From: Pseudomonas sp. ATCC 13867
GTDB lineage: Bacteria > Pseudomonadota > Gammaproteobacteria > Pseudomonadales > Pseudomonadaceae
NCBI RefSeq assembly: GCF_000349845.1
Contig: NC_020829.1
Coordinates: forward strand, 5,153,001-5,217,000
Reading direction: 5' to 3'
DNA length: 64,000 nt
How positions within the stretch are numbered: position 1 is the stretch's first letter; each line of letters opens with the position of its first letter. Made by a program: the position numbers and the translations under genes. Below the pieces are notes generated by a model. The model searched no databases and had not been told where the DNA came from. It was given only the letters and a program-made list of their open reading frames with translations. Of this stretch, positions 9,312 through 17,858 are shown piece after piece.

Positions 9312-9340
9312 GGCGCATAACCCGCAACGGGCTATGCGCC
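9312..9340. other. Strong hairpin in the ntrC-trmL gap
   Basis: GGCGCATA-a-CCCG-caa-CGGG-c-TATGCGCC forms a near-perfect stem with no T run. It opens the 440-bp gene-free interval 9255-9694, which otherwise holds the ntrC terminator, a REP pair and two DnaA-box sequences. I see no coding region there and no recognisable sigma-54 promoter that would define a small RNA. Confidence 0.5.
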
Positions 9341-9368
9341 GTGATGGCGGCCAGGTACGTGCCGCCCT

Positions 9369-9448
9369 TGTAGGAGCGAGCTTGCTCGCGAACCGCCTCA
9401 GCACTGGTGTTGCCGGCTAGCACGTTCGCGAGCAAGCTCGCTCCTACA
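9369..9448. repeat. Paired inverted REP palindromes
   Basis: Two full opposed REP units, at 9369-9393 and 9424-9448, are identical in core to the pair after glnA and lie between the convergent ntrC and trmL genes. Confidence 0.9.
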
Positions 9449-9497
9449 GAAAGCAGGTCGGTGCAGTCACACGCCCGCAACATCCATCCCCAAAACC

Positions 9498-9631
9498 TGT
9501 GGATAACACTGTGCACGGAACGGGGAAGGAACGTGCTACAGCCCAGAGCACGCGCGGTCTGCGGGTTTGCGTGGTTTCTGTGCAGGAATTCTCGTCTTGC
9601 CCACATCCGCTGTGCGCCCGCTTGTGGATAA
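9498..9631 (-). other. Two perfect DnaA-box sequences
   Basis: TGTGGATAA, the complement of the strict DnaA box TTATCCACA, occurs at 9498-9506 and 9623-9631 in the same orientation within one intergenic region. Further copies lie at 11174-11182 and 41117-41125. They match sequence only; there is no AT-rich unwinding element here to suggest an origin. Confidence 0.55.
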
Positions 9632-9694
9632 GCTTGGGGCAAGCCGCTGCACTCCCCGCCCCGCGCGGCTTTGCGCGGATCGATCGAAAAACGC

Positions 9695-10156
9695 TCAGTC
9701 CATGCCGAAGCCGTTCTGACGCCAGGCCTCATAGACCGCCACCGCCACGGTGTTGGACAGGTTCAGGCTGCGGCAGCCAGGGCGCATCGGCAGGCGCACG
9801 CGCTGTTTCGGCGGCAGCGCTTCGCGCACCTCTTCCGGCAGGCCGCGGCTCTCCGGGCCGAACAGGAATGCGTCGCCACGCTCGTACGCCACCTCGTGGA
9901 ACGGCTGCGAGCCCTTGGTGGTGAAGGCGAACACACGTGGATGGCCCAGTTGCTCCAGGCATTCCTCCAGGCTCGCGTAGCGGCGCACGCTGGCGTACTC
10001 GTGGTAATCCAGCCCGGCGCGGCGCAGGCGCTTGTCGTCCAGCTCGAAGCCCAGCGGCTCGATCAGGTGCAGGCTGCAACCCGCATTGGCGCACAGCCTG
10101 ATAATGTTGCCGGTGTTGGGGGGGATTTCCGGTTGAAAAAGGATCACGTGGAACAT
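9695..10156 (-). CDS. trmL: tRNA (cytidine/uridine-34 2'-O)-methyltransferase TrmL
   Basis: TrmL is a SPOUT-class, SAM-dependent enzyme that 2'-O-methylates the wobble base of tRNA-Leu isoacceptors. The 153-residue protein starts at MFHVILFQPEIPPNTGNIIR, which is the conserved beginning; longer upstream in-frame starts do not resemble the family. The three SPOUT motifs are present: NTGNIIRLCANAG, FLFGPESRGLP, and LPMRPGCRSLNLSNTVAVAV, the last forming the knot that binds SAM. It is divergent from the next gene, with start codons about 50 bp apart. Confidence 0.96.
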   Translation of the reverse strand: MFHVILFQPEIPPNTGNIIRLCANAGCSLHLIEPLGFELDDKRLRRAGLDYHEYASVRRYASLEECLEQLGHPRVFAFTTKGSQPFHEVAYERGDAFLFGPESRGLPEEVREALPPKQRVRLPMRPGCRSLNLSNTVAVAVYEAWRQNGFGMD

Positions 10157-10208
10157 GCAGCGCTCCGAGCCTGAGAACGGCGGGCATTCTACCCCCGCAC
10201 AGGCGCAA

Positions 10209-10607
10209 ATGCGGCCCAGGCCGTGGCTGAAGGTGATGCTTTCGCTGTGCGTGCTGGGCCTGCTCGTCGGCCTGATGATCGGCCGCCTGGTGGATTCGCC
10301 AGCCGAAGGGCCTGCGGAGATTCTCGCCATCGCGCCGGCGGCGGATGGCCTGCTCATCACGCTGAACGCGCAACCGACGGTACACGCCGGCCATCTGGAA
10401 GGCGCCCTGGCGCTGCGGATTGAAGCCCGAGGCAACCCCCGGCAAGGACAGCTGCGGATCGGCGACGCGCCGGTGCGCTGGCAAGTGGAGGCGCAGGGGA
10501 ACACCGTGCTGCTGACCCTGCTGTCGACCCGGCGCCTGCAAGGCAGTTGGGACAGCGCCGAAGCGGACGGCCAATGGCACCTGAAGGTCAGGGCACGCCC
10601 GGAATGA
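10209..10607 (+). CDS. Hypothetical membrane-anchored protein
   Basis: This 132-residue protein has one N-terminal transmembrane or signal-anchor helix (VMLSLCVLGLLVGLMIG, residues about 8-24) and a beta-rich remainder likely facing the periplasm. The start MRPRPWLKV is chosen because the positive residues then flank the helix correctly; an earlier ATG would add a 18-residue polar stretch. The high GC and codon use match its neighbours. I recognise no domain and propose no function. Its stop codon overlaps the start of the triplicated repeat region. Confidence 0.65.
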   Translation: MRPRPWLKVMLSLCVLGLLVGLMIGRLVDSPAEGPAEILAIAPAADGLLITLNAQPTVHAGHLEGALALRIEARGNPRQGQLRIGDAPVRWQVEAQGNTVLLTLLSTRRLQGSWDSAEADGQWHLKVRARPE

Positions 10608-10850
10608 AAGCGGGGTGTCCCCGGCCGGCCTGGTCCGGGGCCCCGAAGCGGGATGCAGGCCCTCCACCGGGACGGCCGCTGGCATAAAAGGGGGGCTTAC
10701 CCGGCCTGCCTGTACCAGGACCCCCAAACCGGTTGCGACGGCCGCTGCTTCTAGCGGCGCATTCACGGGGTGTAAAAGAGGGGTTCCCCAGCCTGCCTGT
10801 ACCGAGGCCCCTGAAATCGCTGTTGTCAGGGGTATTGCAGAGGGCGTGCC
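10604..10850. repeat. Three degenerate tandem copies of an 80-90 bp unit
   Basis: Copies begin near 10604, 10683 and 10771. Each has the order TRWAAAAG-GGGG-N3-CCCC-GCCTGCCTGTACC-rGG-CCCC, then a purine-rich tail, with copy 1 the most diverged (GCCGGCCTGGTCC). Each unit contains short G-run/C-run inverted repeats (GGGG..CCCC), so the transcript of either strand would fold into repeated stems. The rest of the gap to 11255 holds a REP pair and a DnaA-box sequence and no gene that I can support. Confidence 0.75.
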
Positions 10851-11043
10851 AAGATGGCCCCTTGTGTCGGACAGCACCTCGGCTGACCGCCTGAAAGCCA
10901 GTAACGACGGGGCTTCCGGCGGATTTCCAAGAGCCCGTGAGCACACAGCGGAGCGGCCAATACCGAGGCTGCAGACCGCCACCCGCCTGCGCCCCTCTAG
11001 TGCGCACGCACCAAACTTGAACGCCGCGCGGCTGCGCTTTTCC

Positions 11044-11122
11044 TGTAGGAGCGAGCTTGCTCGCGAACAGCCGGTGTCCGCAGGCACTTGGAAAAGCGGT
11101 TCGCGAGCAAGCTCGCTCCTAC
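11044..11122. repeat. Paired inverted REP palindromes
   Basis: Opposed REP units at 11044-11068 and 11099-11122 lie in the long gene-free interval before secB. Confidence 0.88.
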
Positions 11123-11255
11123 GAAGAGCATGAGGCTTACTCACAGCATTCCTGAGCAACTGCGGGAACAGTCTGTGGATAAATGCGCGGAACCGAAGGG
11201 GCACATGGCATGCGCGAGAACGATCAAAAATTGACCAAACAAAGCGCCAGACAAA

Positions 11256-11283
11256 GAAAAAGGCGCCCGTAGGCGCCTTTGTC
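11256..11283 (-). terminator. Terminator of the rhodanese-grxC-secB run
   Basis: Read on the minus strand, AAAGGCGCC / GGCGCCTTT forms a stem closed by a four-base loop and followed by T-rich sequence, about 15 bp after the secB stop. Confidence 0.85.
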
Positions 11284-11298
11284 GTGCGGCGTCAGTGC

Positions 11299-11778
11299 TT
11301 ACTGGGCCGGGATCTCGCCGGAAGCCTGCATGCGGGCGATTTCCTGCGCGTACAGCGCATCGAAGTTCACCGGGGACAGCATCAGCGCCGGGAAGGAGCC
11401 GCGCACCACCAGGCTGTCGAGGGTTTCGCGGGCGTAGGGGAAGAGGATGTTCGGGCAGAAGGCGCCAAGGGTGTGGCTCATGCTGGAAGCGTCCAGGCCC
11501 TTGATCAGGAAGATACCGGCCTGCTGCACTTCGGCGATGAAGGCGGTTTCTTCGCCGTTCTTCACGGTCACCGAAACGGTCAGGACCACTTCGTAGAAGT
11601 CGCCGTCCAGTTGCTTCTGACGGGTGTTGAGGTCCATCGAAATGCTCGGCTGCCACTCCTGACGGAAGATTTCCGGAGCCTTGGGCGCTTCGAAGGAGAT
11701 GTCGCGGATATAGATGCGCTGCAGCGAGAACTGCGGATTGCTGTCTTGCTCGGCGGCGCCGTTGGCTTGTTCAGTCAT
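11299..11778 (-). CDS. secB: Protein-export chaperone SecB
   Basis: SecB is a homotetrameric cytosolic chaperone that keeps precursor proteins unfolded and hands them to SecA. The 159-residue protein has the family hallmarks [43 protein letters not shown], and the C-terminal part with [31 protein letters not shown], which carries the SecA-contacting face. It is the last gene of a minus-strand run (rhodanese-like, grxC, secB), the same arrangement as in enterobacteria. A terminator follows directly. Firm identification. Confidence 0.98.
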   Translation of the reverse strand: MTEQANGAAEQDSNPQFSLQRIYIRDISFEAPKAPEIFRQEWQPSISMDLNTRQKQLDGDFYEVVLTVSVTVKNGEETAFIAEVQQAGIFLIKGLDASSMSHTLGAFCPNILFPYARETLDSLVVRGSFPALMLSPVNFDALYAQEIARMQASGEIPAQ

Positions 11779-11815
11779 TTCGAGACCTTCTTGTGCATCG
11801 TTTCAGGATTGGGGA

Positions 11816-12070
11816 TCACGCCGTGAGCAGCGTATCCAGCTTGCCCGCGCGTTCCAGCGCGTAGAGATCGTCGCAGCCGCCGACGTGGGTTGCGTCGATC
11901 CAGATCTGTGGCACCGAGGTGCGGCCCGCCTTGCTGGCCATCTCGGCGCGCACGCCCGGCTTGCCGTCCACCGAGATCTCCTGGTAGGCGACGCCCTTGC
12001 GGTCCAGCAGGGCCTTGGCGCGGATGCAATAAGGGCACCACGCACTGGTGTAGATCAAGATCGACGGCAT
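11816..12070 (-). CDS. grxC: Glutaredoxin 3
   Basis: This small glutathione-dependent thiol-disulfide oxidoreductase has 84 residues, the usual size. The redox motif is CPYC at residues 12-15 (YTSAWCPYC). The cis-proline loop TSVPQIWID and the glutathione-binding GGCDDLYAL follow. The gene begins 1 bp after the rhodanese-like gene ends and is 37 bp upstream of secB, so the three are probably one transcript. Confidence 0.96.
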   Translation of the reverse strand: MPSILIYTSAWCPYCIRAKALLDRKGVAYQEISVDGKPGVRAEMASKAGRTSVPQIWIDATHVGGCDDLYALERAGKLDTLLTA

Positions 12071-12071
12071 C

Positions 12072-12494
12072 TCACTTCACCAGGGGCAGGTTGTCGCCAC
12101 GCCAGCTGCCGATGCCGCCGGACAGCTTGGCAGCGGTGAAACCGGCCTTCTGCAGCACGCTGCACCAGGTGCCCGCGTGCTGGCCCATGCCGTCGACCAC
12201 GATGATGGTCTTGGCCTTGTGTTTGTCCAGCTCGGAAAGGCGCGCGTTCAGTTTGTCCGCCGGGATATTCAGCGCATCGACGATGTGGCCGGCGGAGAAC
12301 TCCTTGGTCGGGCGGATATCGAGGACCACGGCCTGCTCGGCGTTCACCAGAGCGGTCAGCTCGCGGGTCGACAAGGCACGGCCGCCCTTGCGCATTTCAT
12401 GCAGGGCCAGCAGCACCAGCAGTACGACCAGGGCACCCACCAGCAGGTAGTGGTTGGTGGCAAATTCGATCAGACGAGGGAGGAACGAGGACAT
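12072..12494 (-). CDS. Membrane-anchored rhodanese-like protein (YibN type)
   Basis: The 140-residue protein has an N-terminal transmembrane helix (LLVGALVVLLVLLAL, about 17-31) and a cytoplasmic rhodanese fold (TRELTALVNAEQAVVLDIRPTKEFSAGHI). Position and form match YibN, encoded before grxC-secB in many gammaproteobacteria. The loop where active rhodaneses have Cys-X5-Arg/Ala reads VVDGMGQHA, so the usual catalytic Cys seems replaced by Asp. The next Cys (TWC) is displaced. Sulfurtransferase activity is therefore doubtful. The start MSSFLPRL gives the correct topology; the longer upstream reading is unlikely. Confidence 0.88.
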   Translation of the reverse strand: MSSFLPRLIEFATNHYLLVGALVVLLVLLALHEMRKGGRALSTRELTALVNAEQAVVLDIRPTKEFSAGHIVDALNIPADKLNARLSELDKHKAKTIIVVDGMGQHAGTWCSVLQKAGFTAAKLSGGIGSWRGDNLPLVK

Positions 12495-12640
12495 GGCACA
12501 GGACATCCAGACGTAAAAATGCCGGCCAGTATACACGCGCGTATCTGACGGCTGAACCCTGCGGATCATGGCGTCTGTCGGCACCAATCGGTAAAATGTC
12601 GGTCCTTTTCTGACCCCTATTCTCGGAAAGAGCCGTACCT

Positions 12641-14176
12641 ATGACTGCAACGCCCAAACCGCTGGTCCTGATCATTCTGGACGGCTTCGGCCATAGCGAT
12701 AGCCCGGAATACAACGCCATCTACGCCGCCAGGAAGCCCAACTGGGACCGCCTGCTGGCCAGCCAGCCGAACGGCCTGATCTCCGGCTCGGGCATGGACG
12801 TCGGCCTGCCCGACGGCCAGATGGGCAATTCCGAGGTAGGCCACATGAACCTGGGCGCCGGCCGTGTCGTCTACCAGGACTTCACCCGCGTCACCAAGGC
12901 CATCCGCGACGGCGAGTTCTTCCAGAACCCGGTGCTGACCGGCGCCGTCGACAAGGCCGTCGGCGCCGGCAAGGCGGTGCACATCCTCGGCCTGCTCTCC
13001 GACGGCGGCGTACACAGCCACCAGGACCACCTGGTCGCCATGGCCGAACTGACCGCCCAGCGCGGCGCGCAGAACATCTACCTGCACGCCTTCCTCGATG
13101 GCCGCGACACCCCGCCCAGGAGCGCCGAGCCATCGCTGAAGCTGCTCGACGACGCCTTCGCCCGCATCGGCAAGGGCCGCACCGCCAGCATCATCGGCCG
13201 CTACTTCGCAATGGACCGCGACAACCGCTGGGACCGCGTCGAAGCCGCCTACAACCTGATCACCGAAGGCGCCGCCGACTACACCGCCGACACCGCCGTG
13301 GGCGCGCTGAACGCCGCCTATGAGCGCGGCGAGAGCGACGAGTTCGTCAAGGCCACCCGCATCGGCGCACAGGTGCGCGTGGAAGACGGCGACGCCGTGA
13401 TCTTCATGAACTTCCGCGCCGACCGCGCCCGCGAGCTGTCGCGCGCCTTCGTCGAGCCGGGCTTCAAGGAGTTCCCGCGCCAGCGCGAGCTGAAGCTGGC
13501 CGAGTACGTGATGCTCACCCAGTACGCGGCCGGCATCCCGGCGCCCAGCGCGTTCAAGCCCGAATCCCTGGACAACGTCCTGGGCGAGTACCTGGCCAGG
13601 AACGGCAAGACCCAGCTGCGCATCGCCGAGACAGAGAAATACGCCCACGTGACCTTCTTCTTCTCCGGCGGCCGCGAAGAGCCGTTCGAAGGCGAAGAAC
13701 GCATCCTCATCCCTTCGCCCAAGGTCGCCACCTATGACGTGCAGCCGGAGATGAGCGCGCCGGAAGTCACCGACAGGATCGTCGACGCCATCGAGAACCA
13801 GCGTTTCGACGTGATCATCGTCAACTACGCCAACGGCGACATGGTCGGCCACACCGGCGTGTTCGAAGCCGCGGTGAAGGCCGTCGAGTGCCTGGATACC
13901 TGCGTCGGTCGGATCGTCGAGGCGCTGGACAAGGTCGGCGGCGAAGCCCTGATCACCGCCGACCACGGCAACGTCGAGCAGATGGAAGACGTCATGACCG
14001 GCCAGGCGCACACCGCGCACACCTGCGAACCGGTGCCGTTCGTCTATGTCGGCAAGCGCAAGCTGAGCATCCGCGAGGGCGGCGTGCTGGCCGACGTGGC
14101 GCCGACCCTGCTGACCCTGATGGGTCTGGAACAGCCCAAGGAGATGACCGGCAAGTCGATCGTCACCCTGCTGTAA
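12641..14176 (+). CDS. gpmI: 2,3-bisphosphoglycerate-independent phosphoglycerate mutase
   Basis: The enzyme interconverts 3- and 2-phosphoglycerate in glycolysis and gluconeogenesis using two manganese ions. It has 511 residues, typical for the family. The metal-binding ILDGFGHSD opens the protein. The phosphorylated serine is at codon 64 ([14 protein letters not shown]). The C-terminal metal site is seen as [12 protein letters not shown] and ADHGNVEQM. It is divergent from the rhodanese-like gene, with about 145 bp between the starts, and is followed by its own terminator. Confidence 0.98.
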   Translation: MTATPKPLVLIILDGFGHSDSPEYNAIYAARKPNWDRLLASQPNGLISGSGMDVGLPDGQMGNSEVGHMNLGAGRVVYQDFTRVTKAIRDGEFFQNPVLTGAVDKAVGAGKAVHILGLLSDGGVHSHQDHLVAMAELTAQRGAQNIYLHAFLDGRDTPPRSAEPSLKLLDDAFARIGKGRTASIIGRYFAMDRDNRWDRVEAAYNLITEGAADYTADTAVGALNAAYERGESDEFVKATRIGAQVRVEDGDAVIFMNFRADRARELSRAFVEPGFKEFPRQRELKLAEYVMLTQYAAGIPAPSAFKPESLDNVLGEYLARNGKTQLRIAETEKYAHVTFFFSGGREEPFEGEERILIPSPKVATYDVQPEMSAPEVTDRIVDAIENQRFDVIIVNYANGDMVGHTGVFEAAVKAVECLDTCVGRIVEALDKVGGEALITADHGNVEQMEDVMTGQAHTAHTCEPVPFVYVGKRKLSIREGGVLADVAPTLLTLMGLEQPKEMTGKSIVTLL

Positions 14177-14222
14177 GGTGTCGATTTGACGGGAACGTGA
14201 GCCAGCTCCCGCCGGTCAGAGG

Positions 14223-14260
14223 AAACGCCCCGGACCACGCGGTCTTGGGGCGTTTTTTTT
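14223..14260 (+). terminator. Terminator of gpmI
   Basis: The outer stem AAACGCCCC / GGGGCGTTT encloses a second stem (GACC/GGTC) and is followed by eight Ts. Confidence 0.9.
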
Positions 14261-14314
14261 AACGCCCGCCACGGGCATACTAGGCCCGTCCAGAATCCAG
14301 GTGCCCGCCGCCCA

Positions 14315-15607
14315 ATGCCCCGTGCCCTCCTCCCGCTGCTGCTGATCTGCCTCCTGAGCCCACTTGGGGCCGGCGCCGACGAACGCGCCGACACCCAACG
14401 CCAGTTGGAACAGACGCAGAAAGACATCACCGAGCTGAAAAAGAACCTGAAGAACATCCAGGACGAGAAGTCCGGGGTGCAGAAGCAGCTCAAGTCCACC
14501 GAAACCCAGATGGGCGACCTGGAGAAGCAGATCCAGCAGATCCAGGATGAGCTGAAGAAGAACGAGGAAGAGCTGCAGCGCCTCGATGGGGAGAAAAAAA
14601 AACTCCAGGGCGCGCGCCTTGAACAGCAGCGACTGATCGCCATCCAGGCCCGCGCCGCCTACCAGAGCGGCCGCGAGGAATACCTCAAGCTGCTGCTGAA
14701 CCAGGAACACCCCGAGAAATTCAGCCGCACCCTCACCTACTACGAGTACATCAACAAGGCCCGCCTGGAGCAGCTCAGCGCCTTCAACGAAACCTTGAGC
14801 CAGCTCAGCAGCGTCGAGCAGGACATCACCGCGCAGAAGAACCAGCAGGTCGAACAGCAGAGCGCGCTGGAATCACGCCGCCAGGAACTGGCCGATGCCC
14901 GCAAGGCGCGCCAGGAAACCCTGGCCAAGCTCAACAGCGACTACCGGAGCGGCGACCGCAAGCTCAAGGACCGCGAGCAGAGCCAGGCCGAGTTGAACAA
15001 GGTTCTCAAGACCATCGAAGAAACCCTGGCCCGCCAGGCCCGCGAAGCCGAGGAAGCGCGCCAGCGCGCCCTGGCCGCCGAGCGTGAGCGCGCAAAACGC
15101 GAACGCGGGCTGGCCGAACGCGGCGAAAAACCCGCCACCCCGAGCAAGCCCCGCGCCGACTACAGCGGCCCGCTGGTGTCCAGCGGCGCAGGCTTCGGCG
15201 GTGCCTTTGGCGCCGCGCGCGGCAAACTGCCCTGGCCGGTCAACGGCCGCGTGCTGGCGCGCTTCGGCAGCCCGCGCGGCGACGATCCCCGCGCCACCTG
15301 GGACGGCGTGCTGATCGGCGCCCAGGCCGGCAGCACGGTACGCGCCGTGCACGGCGGCCGCGTGGTGTTCGCCGACTGGCTGCGCGGTGCCGGCCTGCTG
15401 GTCATTCTCGACCACGGTGGTGGCTACCTCAGCCTTTATGGGCATAATCAAAGCCTTCTGAAGGACGCCGGCGACACCGTCAAAGCAGGCGACCCCATCG
15501 CAACCGTAGGGGCCAGCGGTGGGCAGAGCACCCCGGCGGTATACTTTGCCATTCGCCATCAGGGCCGCCCGGCGGACCCCACTACCTGGTGTCGCACGCA
15601 GGGATAA
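14315..15607 (+). CDS. EnvC-like murein hydrolase activator (LytM domain)
   Basis: This periplasmic protein is expected to activate amidases that split septal peptidoglycan. It has 430 residues: a signal peptide (MPRALLPLLLICLLSPLGAGA), a long coiled coil rich in Q/E/K from about 25 to 270, a linker, and a C-terminal LytM/M23 domain (WPVNGRVLARFGSPRGDDPRATWDG... LYGHNQSLLKDAGDTVKAG). The zinc-binding pattern of true M23 peptidases is only partly present, as in EnvC, which supports an activator rather than an enzyme. It is followed closely by ctpA, 29 bp away, and probably co-transcribed. The name follows E. coli EnvC by architecture and by its place between gpmI and ctpA. Confidence 0.9.
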   Translation: MPRALLPLLLICLLSPLGAGADERADTQRQLEQTQKDITELKKNLKNIQDEKSGVQKQLKSTETQMGDLEKQIQQIQDELKKNEEELQRLDGEKKKLQGARLEQQRLIAIQARAAYQSGREEYLKLLLNQEHPEKFSRTLTYYEYINKARLEQLSAFNETLSQLSSVEQDITAQKNQQVEQQSALESRRQELADARKARQETLAKLNSDYRSGDRKLKDREQSQAELNKVLKTIEETLARQAREAEEARQRALAAERERAKRERGLAERGEKPATPSKPRADYSGPLVSSGAGFGGAFGAARGKLPWPVNGRVLARFGSPRGDDPRATWDGVLIGAQAGSTVRAVHGGRVVFADWLRGAGLLVILDHGGGYLSLYGHNQSLLKDAGDTVKAGDPIATVGASGGQSTPAVYFAIRHQGRPADPTTWCRTQG

Positions 15608-15636
15608 GCGGCGAGCACGCCTTAGGAGCCCCAAAC

Positions 15637-16947
15637 ATGTCGCAAGCTTTCCGTCTCACCACCCTGGCCCTGGCCCTGCTGCTCGGCGTCGGTGCGGCAC
15701 AGGCCGCCGACGCCCCGGCTGCCGCGCCCGCGACCAACGGCAAGGAGGCTCCGCTGCCGCTCGATGAGCTGCGCACCTTCGCCGAGGTCCTGGACCGGGT
15801 GAAGGCCGCCTACGTCGAGCCGGTGGACGACAAGACCCTGCTGGAGAACGCCATCAAGGGCATGCTCAGCAACCTCGACCCGCACTCTGCCTACCTGGGC
15901 CCGGAAGAATTCGCCGAGTTGCAGGAAAGCACCAGCGGCGAGTTCGGTGGCCTGGGCATCGAGGTCGGCAGCGAAGACGGCTTCGTCAAGGTGATCTCGC
16001 CGATCGACGACACCCCCGCGGCCAACGCCGGCATCCAGCCGGGCGACCTGATCGTCAAGATCGACGGCAAGCCAACCAAGGGCCAGTCGATGAACGAAGC
16101 AGTGGACAGCATGCGCGGCAAGCCCGGCTCGCCGATCACCCTGACCATCGTGCGCGGCGGCGGCAAGCCGTTCGACGTCGAGCTCAAACGCGCCATCATC
16201 AAGGTCAAGAGCGTGCGCAACCAGATGCTCGAGCCAGGCTTCGGCTACCTGCGCATCACCCAGTTCCAGGTCAACACCGGCGAGGAAACCGTCAAGGCGC
16301 TGACCAGCCTGCGCAAGGAAAACAACGGCAGGCTCAAAGGCGTGGTCCTCGACCTGCGCAACAACCCCGGCGGCGTGCTGCAGTCGGCGGTGGAAGTGGC
16401 CGACGCCTTCCTCACCAAGGGCCTGATCGTCTACACCAAGGGCCGCATCCCGAACTCCGAGCTGCGCTTCTCGGCCGATCCGTCCGACCCGAGCGACGGC
16501 GTACCGCTGGTGGTGCTGATCAACGGCGGCAGCGCTTCGGCGGCGGAGATCGTCGCCGGCGCCCTGCAGGACCAGAAGCGCGCCATCCTGATGGGCACCG
16601 ACAGCTTCGGCAAAGGCTCGGTGCAGACCGTGCTGCCGCTGAACAACGATCGCGCCCTGAAGCTCACCACCGCGCTCTACTACACCCCCAACGGCCGCTC
16701 GATCCAGGCCCAGGGCATCACCCCGGACATCGAGGTGGAACGCGCCAAGGTGACCCGCGAGAAGAACGAGTTCGACGGCTTCAAGGAAGCCGACCTGCAG
16801 GGCCACCTGGCCAACGGCAACGGCGGCAAGGATCGCCCCACGGCCGCCGGCAAGGCGCCGGTGGATCGCCCGCAGGACAGCGACTACCAGCTCAGCCAAG
16901 CCCTCAGCCTGCTGAAAGGACTCAGCGTCAGCCGCGGCAACAACTGA
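15637..16947 (+). CDS. ctpA: C-terminal processing protease CtpA (S41 family)
   Basis: CtpA is a periplasmic PDZ serine protease. It is reported in Pseudomonas to degrade peptidoglycan hydrolases with help of a lipoprotein partner. It has 436 residues. The signal peptide is MSQAFRLTTLALALLLGVGAAQA; a TAGGAG ribosome site precedes this ATG, so the longer reading was rejected. A PDZ domain spans about 85-165 (FGGLGIEVGSEDGFVKVISPIDDTPAANAG). The catalytic Ser lies in NGGSASAAEIVAGAL, with the Lys 25 residues later in FGKGSVQT. The tail after about residue 380 is polar and variable. It sits between the EnvC-like gene and a deacetylase-like gene, 3 bp from the latter. Confidence 0.95.
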   Translation: MSQAFRLTTLALALLLGVGAAQAADAPAAAPATNGKEAPLPLDELRTFAEVLDRVKAAYVEPVDDKTLLENAIKGMLSNLDPHSAYLGPEEFAELQESTSGEFGGLGIEVGSEDGFVKVISPIDDTPAANAGIQPGDLIVKIDGKPTKGQSMNEAVDSMRGKPGSPITLTIVRGGGKPFDVELKRAIIKVKSVRNQMLEPGFGYLRITQFQVNTGEETVKALTSLRKENNGRLKGVVLDLRNNPGGVLQSAVEVADAFLTKGLIVYTKGRIPNSELRFSADPSDPSDGVPLVVLINGGSASAAEIVAGALQDQKRAILMGTDSFGKGSVQTVLPLNNDRALKLTTALYYTPNGRSIQAQGITPDIEVERAKVTREKNEFDGFKEADLQGHLANGNGGKDRPTAAGKAPVDRPQDSDYQLSQALSLLKGLSVSRGNN

Positions 16948-16950
16948 CCG

Positions 16951-17733
16951 ATGCGCTGGGCCCGGCGGCTGCTCGGCCTGAGCCTTGGCGCCCTGCTGTG
17001 CCAACCGGCGGTGGCAACGCCGCCGCCGGACGCCGTCGAACCGCTGGTCAGTATCGTCATCGATGACCTCGGGCAGAACCTGGCGCGCGACCGCCAGGTG
17101 CTCGACCTCTCCCCCGCCATCGCCCTGGCGATCATCCCCGACACGCCCCACGCCGCCGAACTGGCCCGCGAAGCGCACCGGCTCGGCCGCACCGTGATGC
17201 TGCACATGCCAATGGACCCGGCGGGCGGCGAGTTCGCCTGGCGGCCGGAGCTGAGCCAGGAGGAGCGCGCTCGCCGTCTCGATGCCGCATTGGCGAAGGT
17301 GCCCTGCGCCCAGGGCCTGAACAACCACGAAGGCAGCCGCATGACCGCCGACCGACCGGCGATGGCCTGGCTCGCCGGGGAGCTGCAGCGCCGCCATCTG
17401 TTCCTGCTCGACAGCCGCACCAGCGCCGCCACCGTGGCCGCCGCCGAAGCCCAGAAGATCGGCCTGGCGAGCCTGTCGCGGGATGTATTCCTAGACGATG
17501 ACCCGAGCGAAGCGGCGGTGATGGAGCAGATGGAGCGGGGCCTGAAACTGGCACGCAGACAGGGTACGGTGGTGATGATCGGCCATCCGAAGCCGGCGAC
17601 CCTGGCGGTGCTCAGGCGGGTGCTGCCCGGCCTCAAGGCACAGGGCTTCGAGCTGGTGCAACCGACGCTGCTGATCGGCGAGCGCGCCAACCGCGCCATG
17701 CAGGGGCATGGGCAGAACGGAATTTACCGCTAG
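16951..17733 (+). CDS. Divergent polysaccharide deacetylase family protein (YibQ type)
   Basis: This exported 260-residue protein has a signal peptide ending near QPAVA. The domain is the divergent polysaccharide deacetylase fold: VSIVIDDLGQN carries the first acidic pair, MLHMPMDP the histidine strand, and GLNNHEGSRMT, DSRTSA and TVVMIGHPKPATL follow. The family keeps the NodB-like barrel, but its substrate is unknown. It begins 3 bp after ctpA, and the gpmI-envC-ctpA-yibQ order is widely kept in gammaproteobacteria. This places it with cell-wall remodelling. Confidence 0.9.
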   Translation: MRWARRLLGLSLGALLCQPAVATPPPDAVEPLVSIVIDDLGQNLARDRQVLDLSPAIALAIIPDTPHAAELAREAHRLGRTVMLHMPMDPAGGEFAWRPELSQEERARRLDAALAKVPCAQGLNNHEGSRMTADRPAMAWLAGELQRRHLFLLDSRTSAATVAAAEAQKIGLASLSRDVFLDDDPSEAAVMEQMERGLKLARRQGTVVMIGHPKPATLAVLRRVLPGLKAQGFELVQPTLLIGERANRAMQGHGQNGIYR

Positions 17734-17746
17734 ACGCGGGCATTTC

Positions 17747-17822
17747 GTGGGAGCGAGCCTGCTCGCGAACAGCCCCGGCACCAGAGTTTCCGAGAGCGGT
17801 TCGCGAGCAAGCTCGCTCCTAC
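17747..17822. repeat. Paired inverted REP palindromes
   Basis: Opposed REP units, the first with GCCTGC in place of GCTTGC (17747-17770) and the second canonical (17798-17822), lie between convergent genes. Confidence 0.85.
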
Positions 17823-17858
17823 CAAGAGCAGTCAGGCCTGGGCGCCCGGACTGCAGGC

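Noticed and set aside
9255..9694. Possible nitrogen-regulated small RNA (NrsZ-like) after ntrC
   Set aside because: I recall such an sRNA near ntrC in P. aeruginosa, but no -24/-12 element or NtrC site is visible here, so it is not called.
11225..11252. Sigma-54-like sequence on the minus strand (TGGCGC-N5-TTGGT)
   Set aside because: The invariant GC of the -12 element is GG here, and no NtrC-type or other activator site is near.
9324..11282. CRISPR-like reading of the repeated palindromes
   Set aside because: REP pairs and the 80-90 bp units lack constant repeats with unique 30-40 bp spacers; no cas genes are present anywhere in the window.
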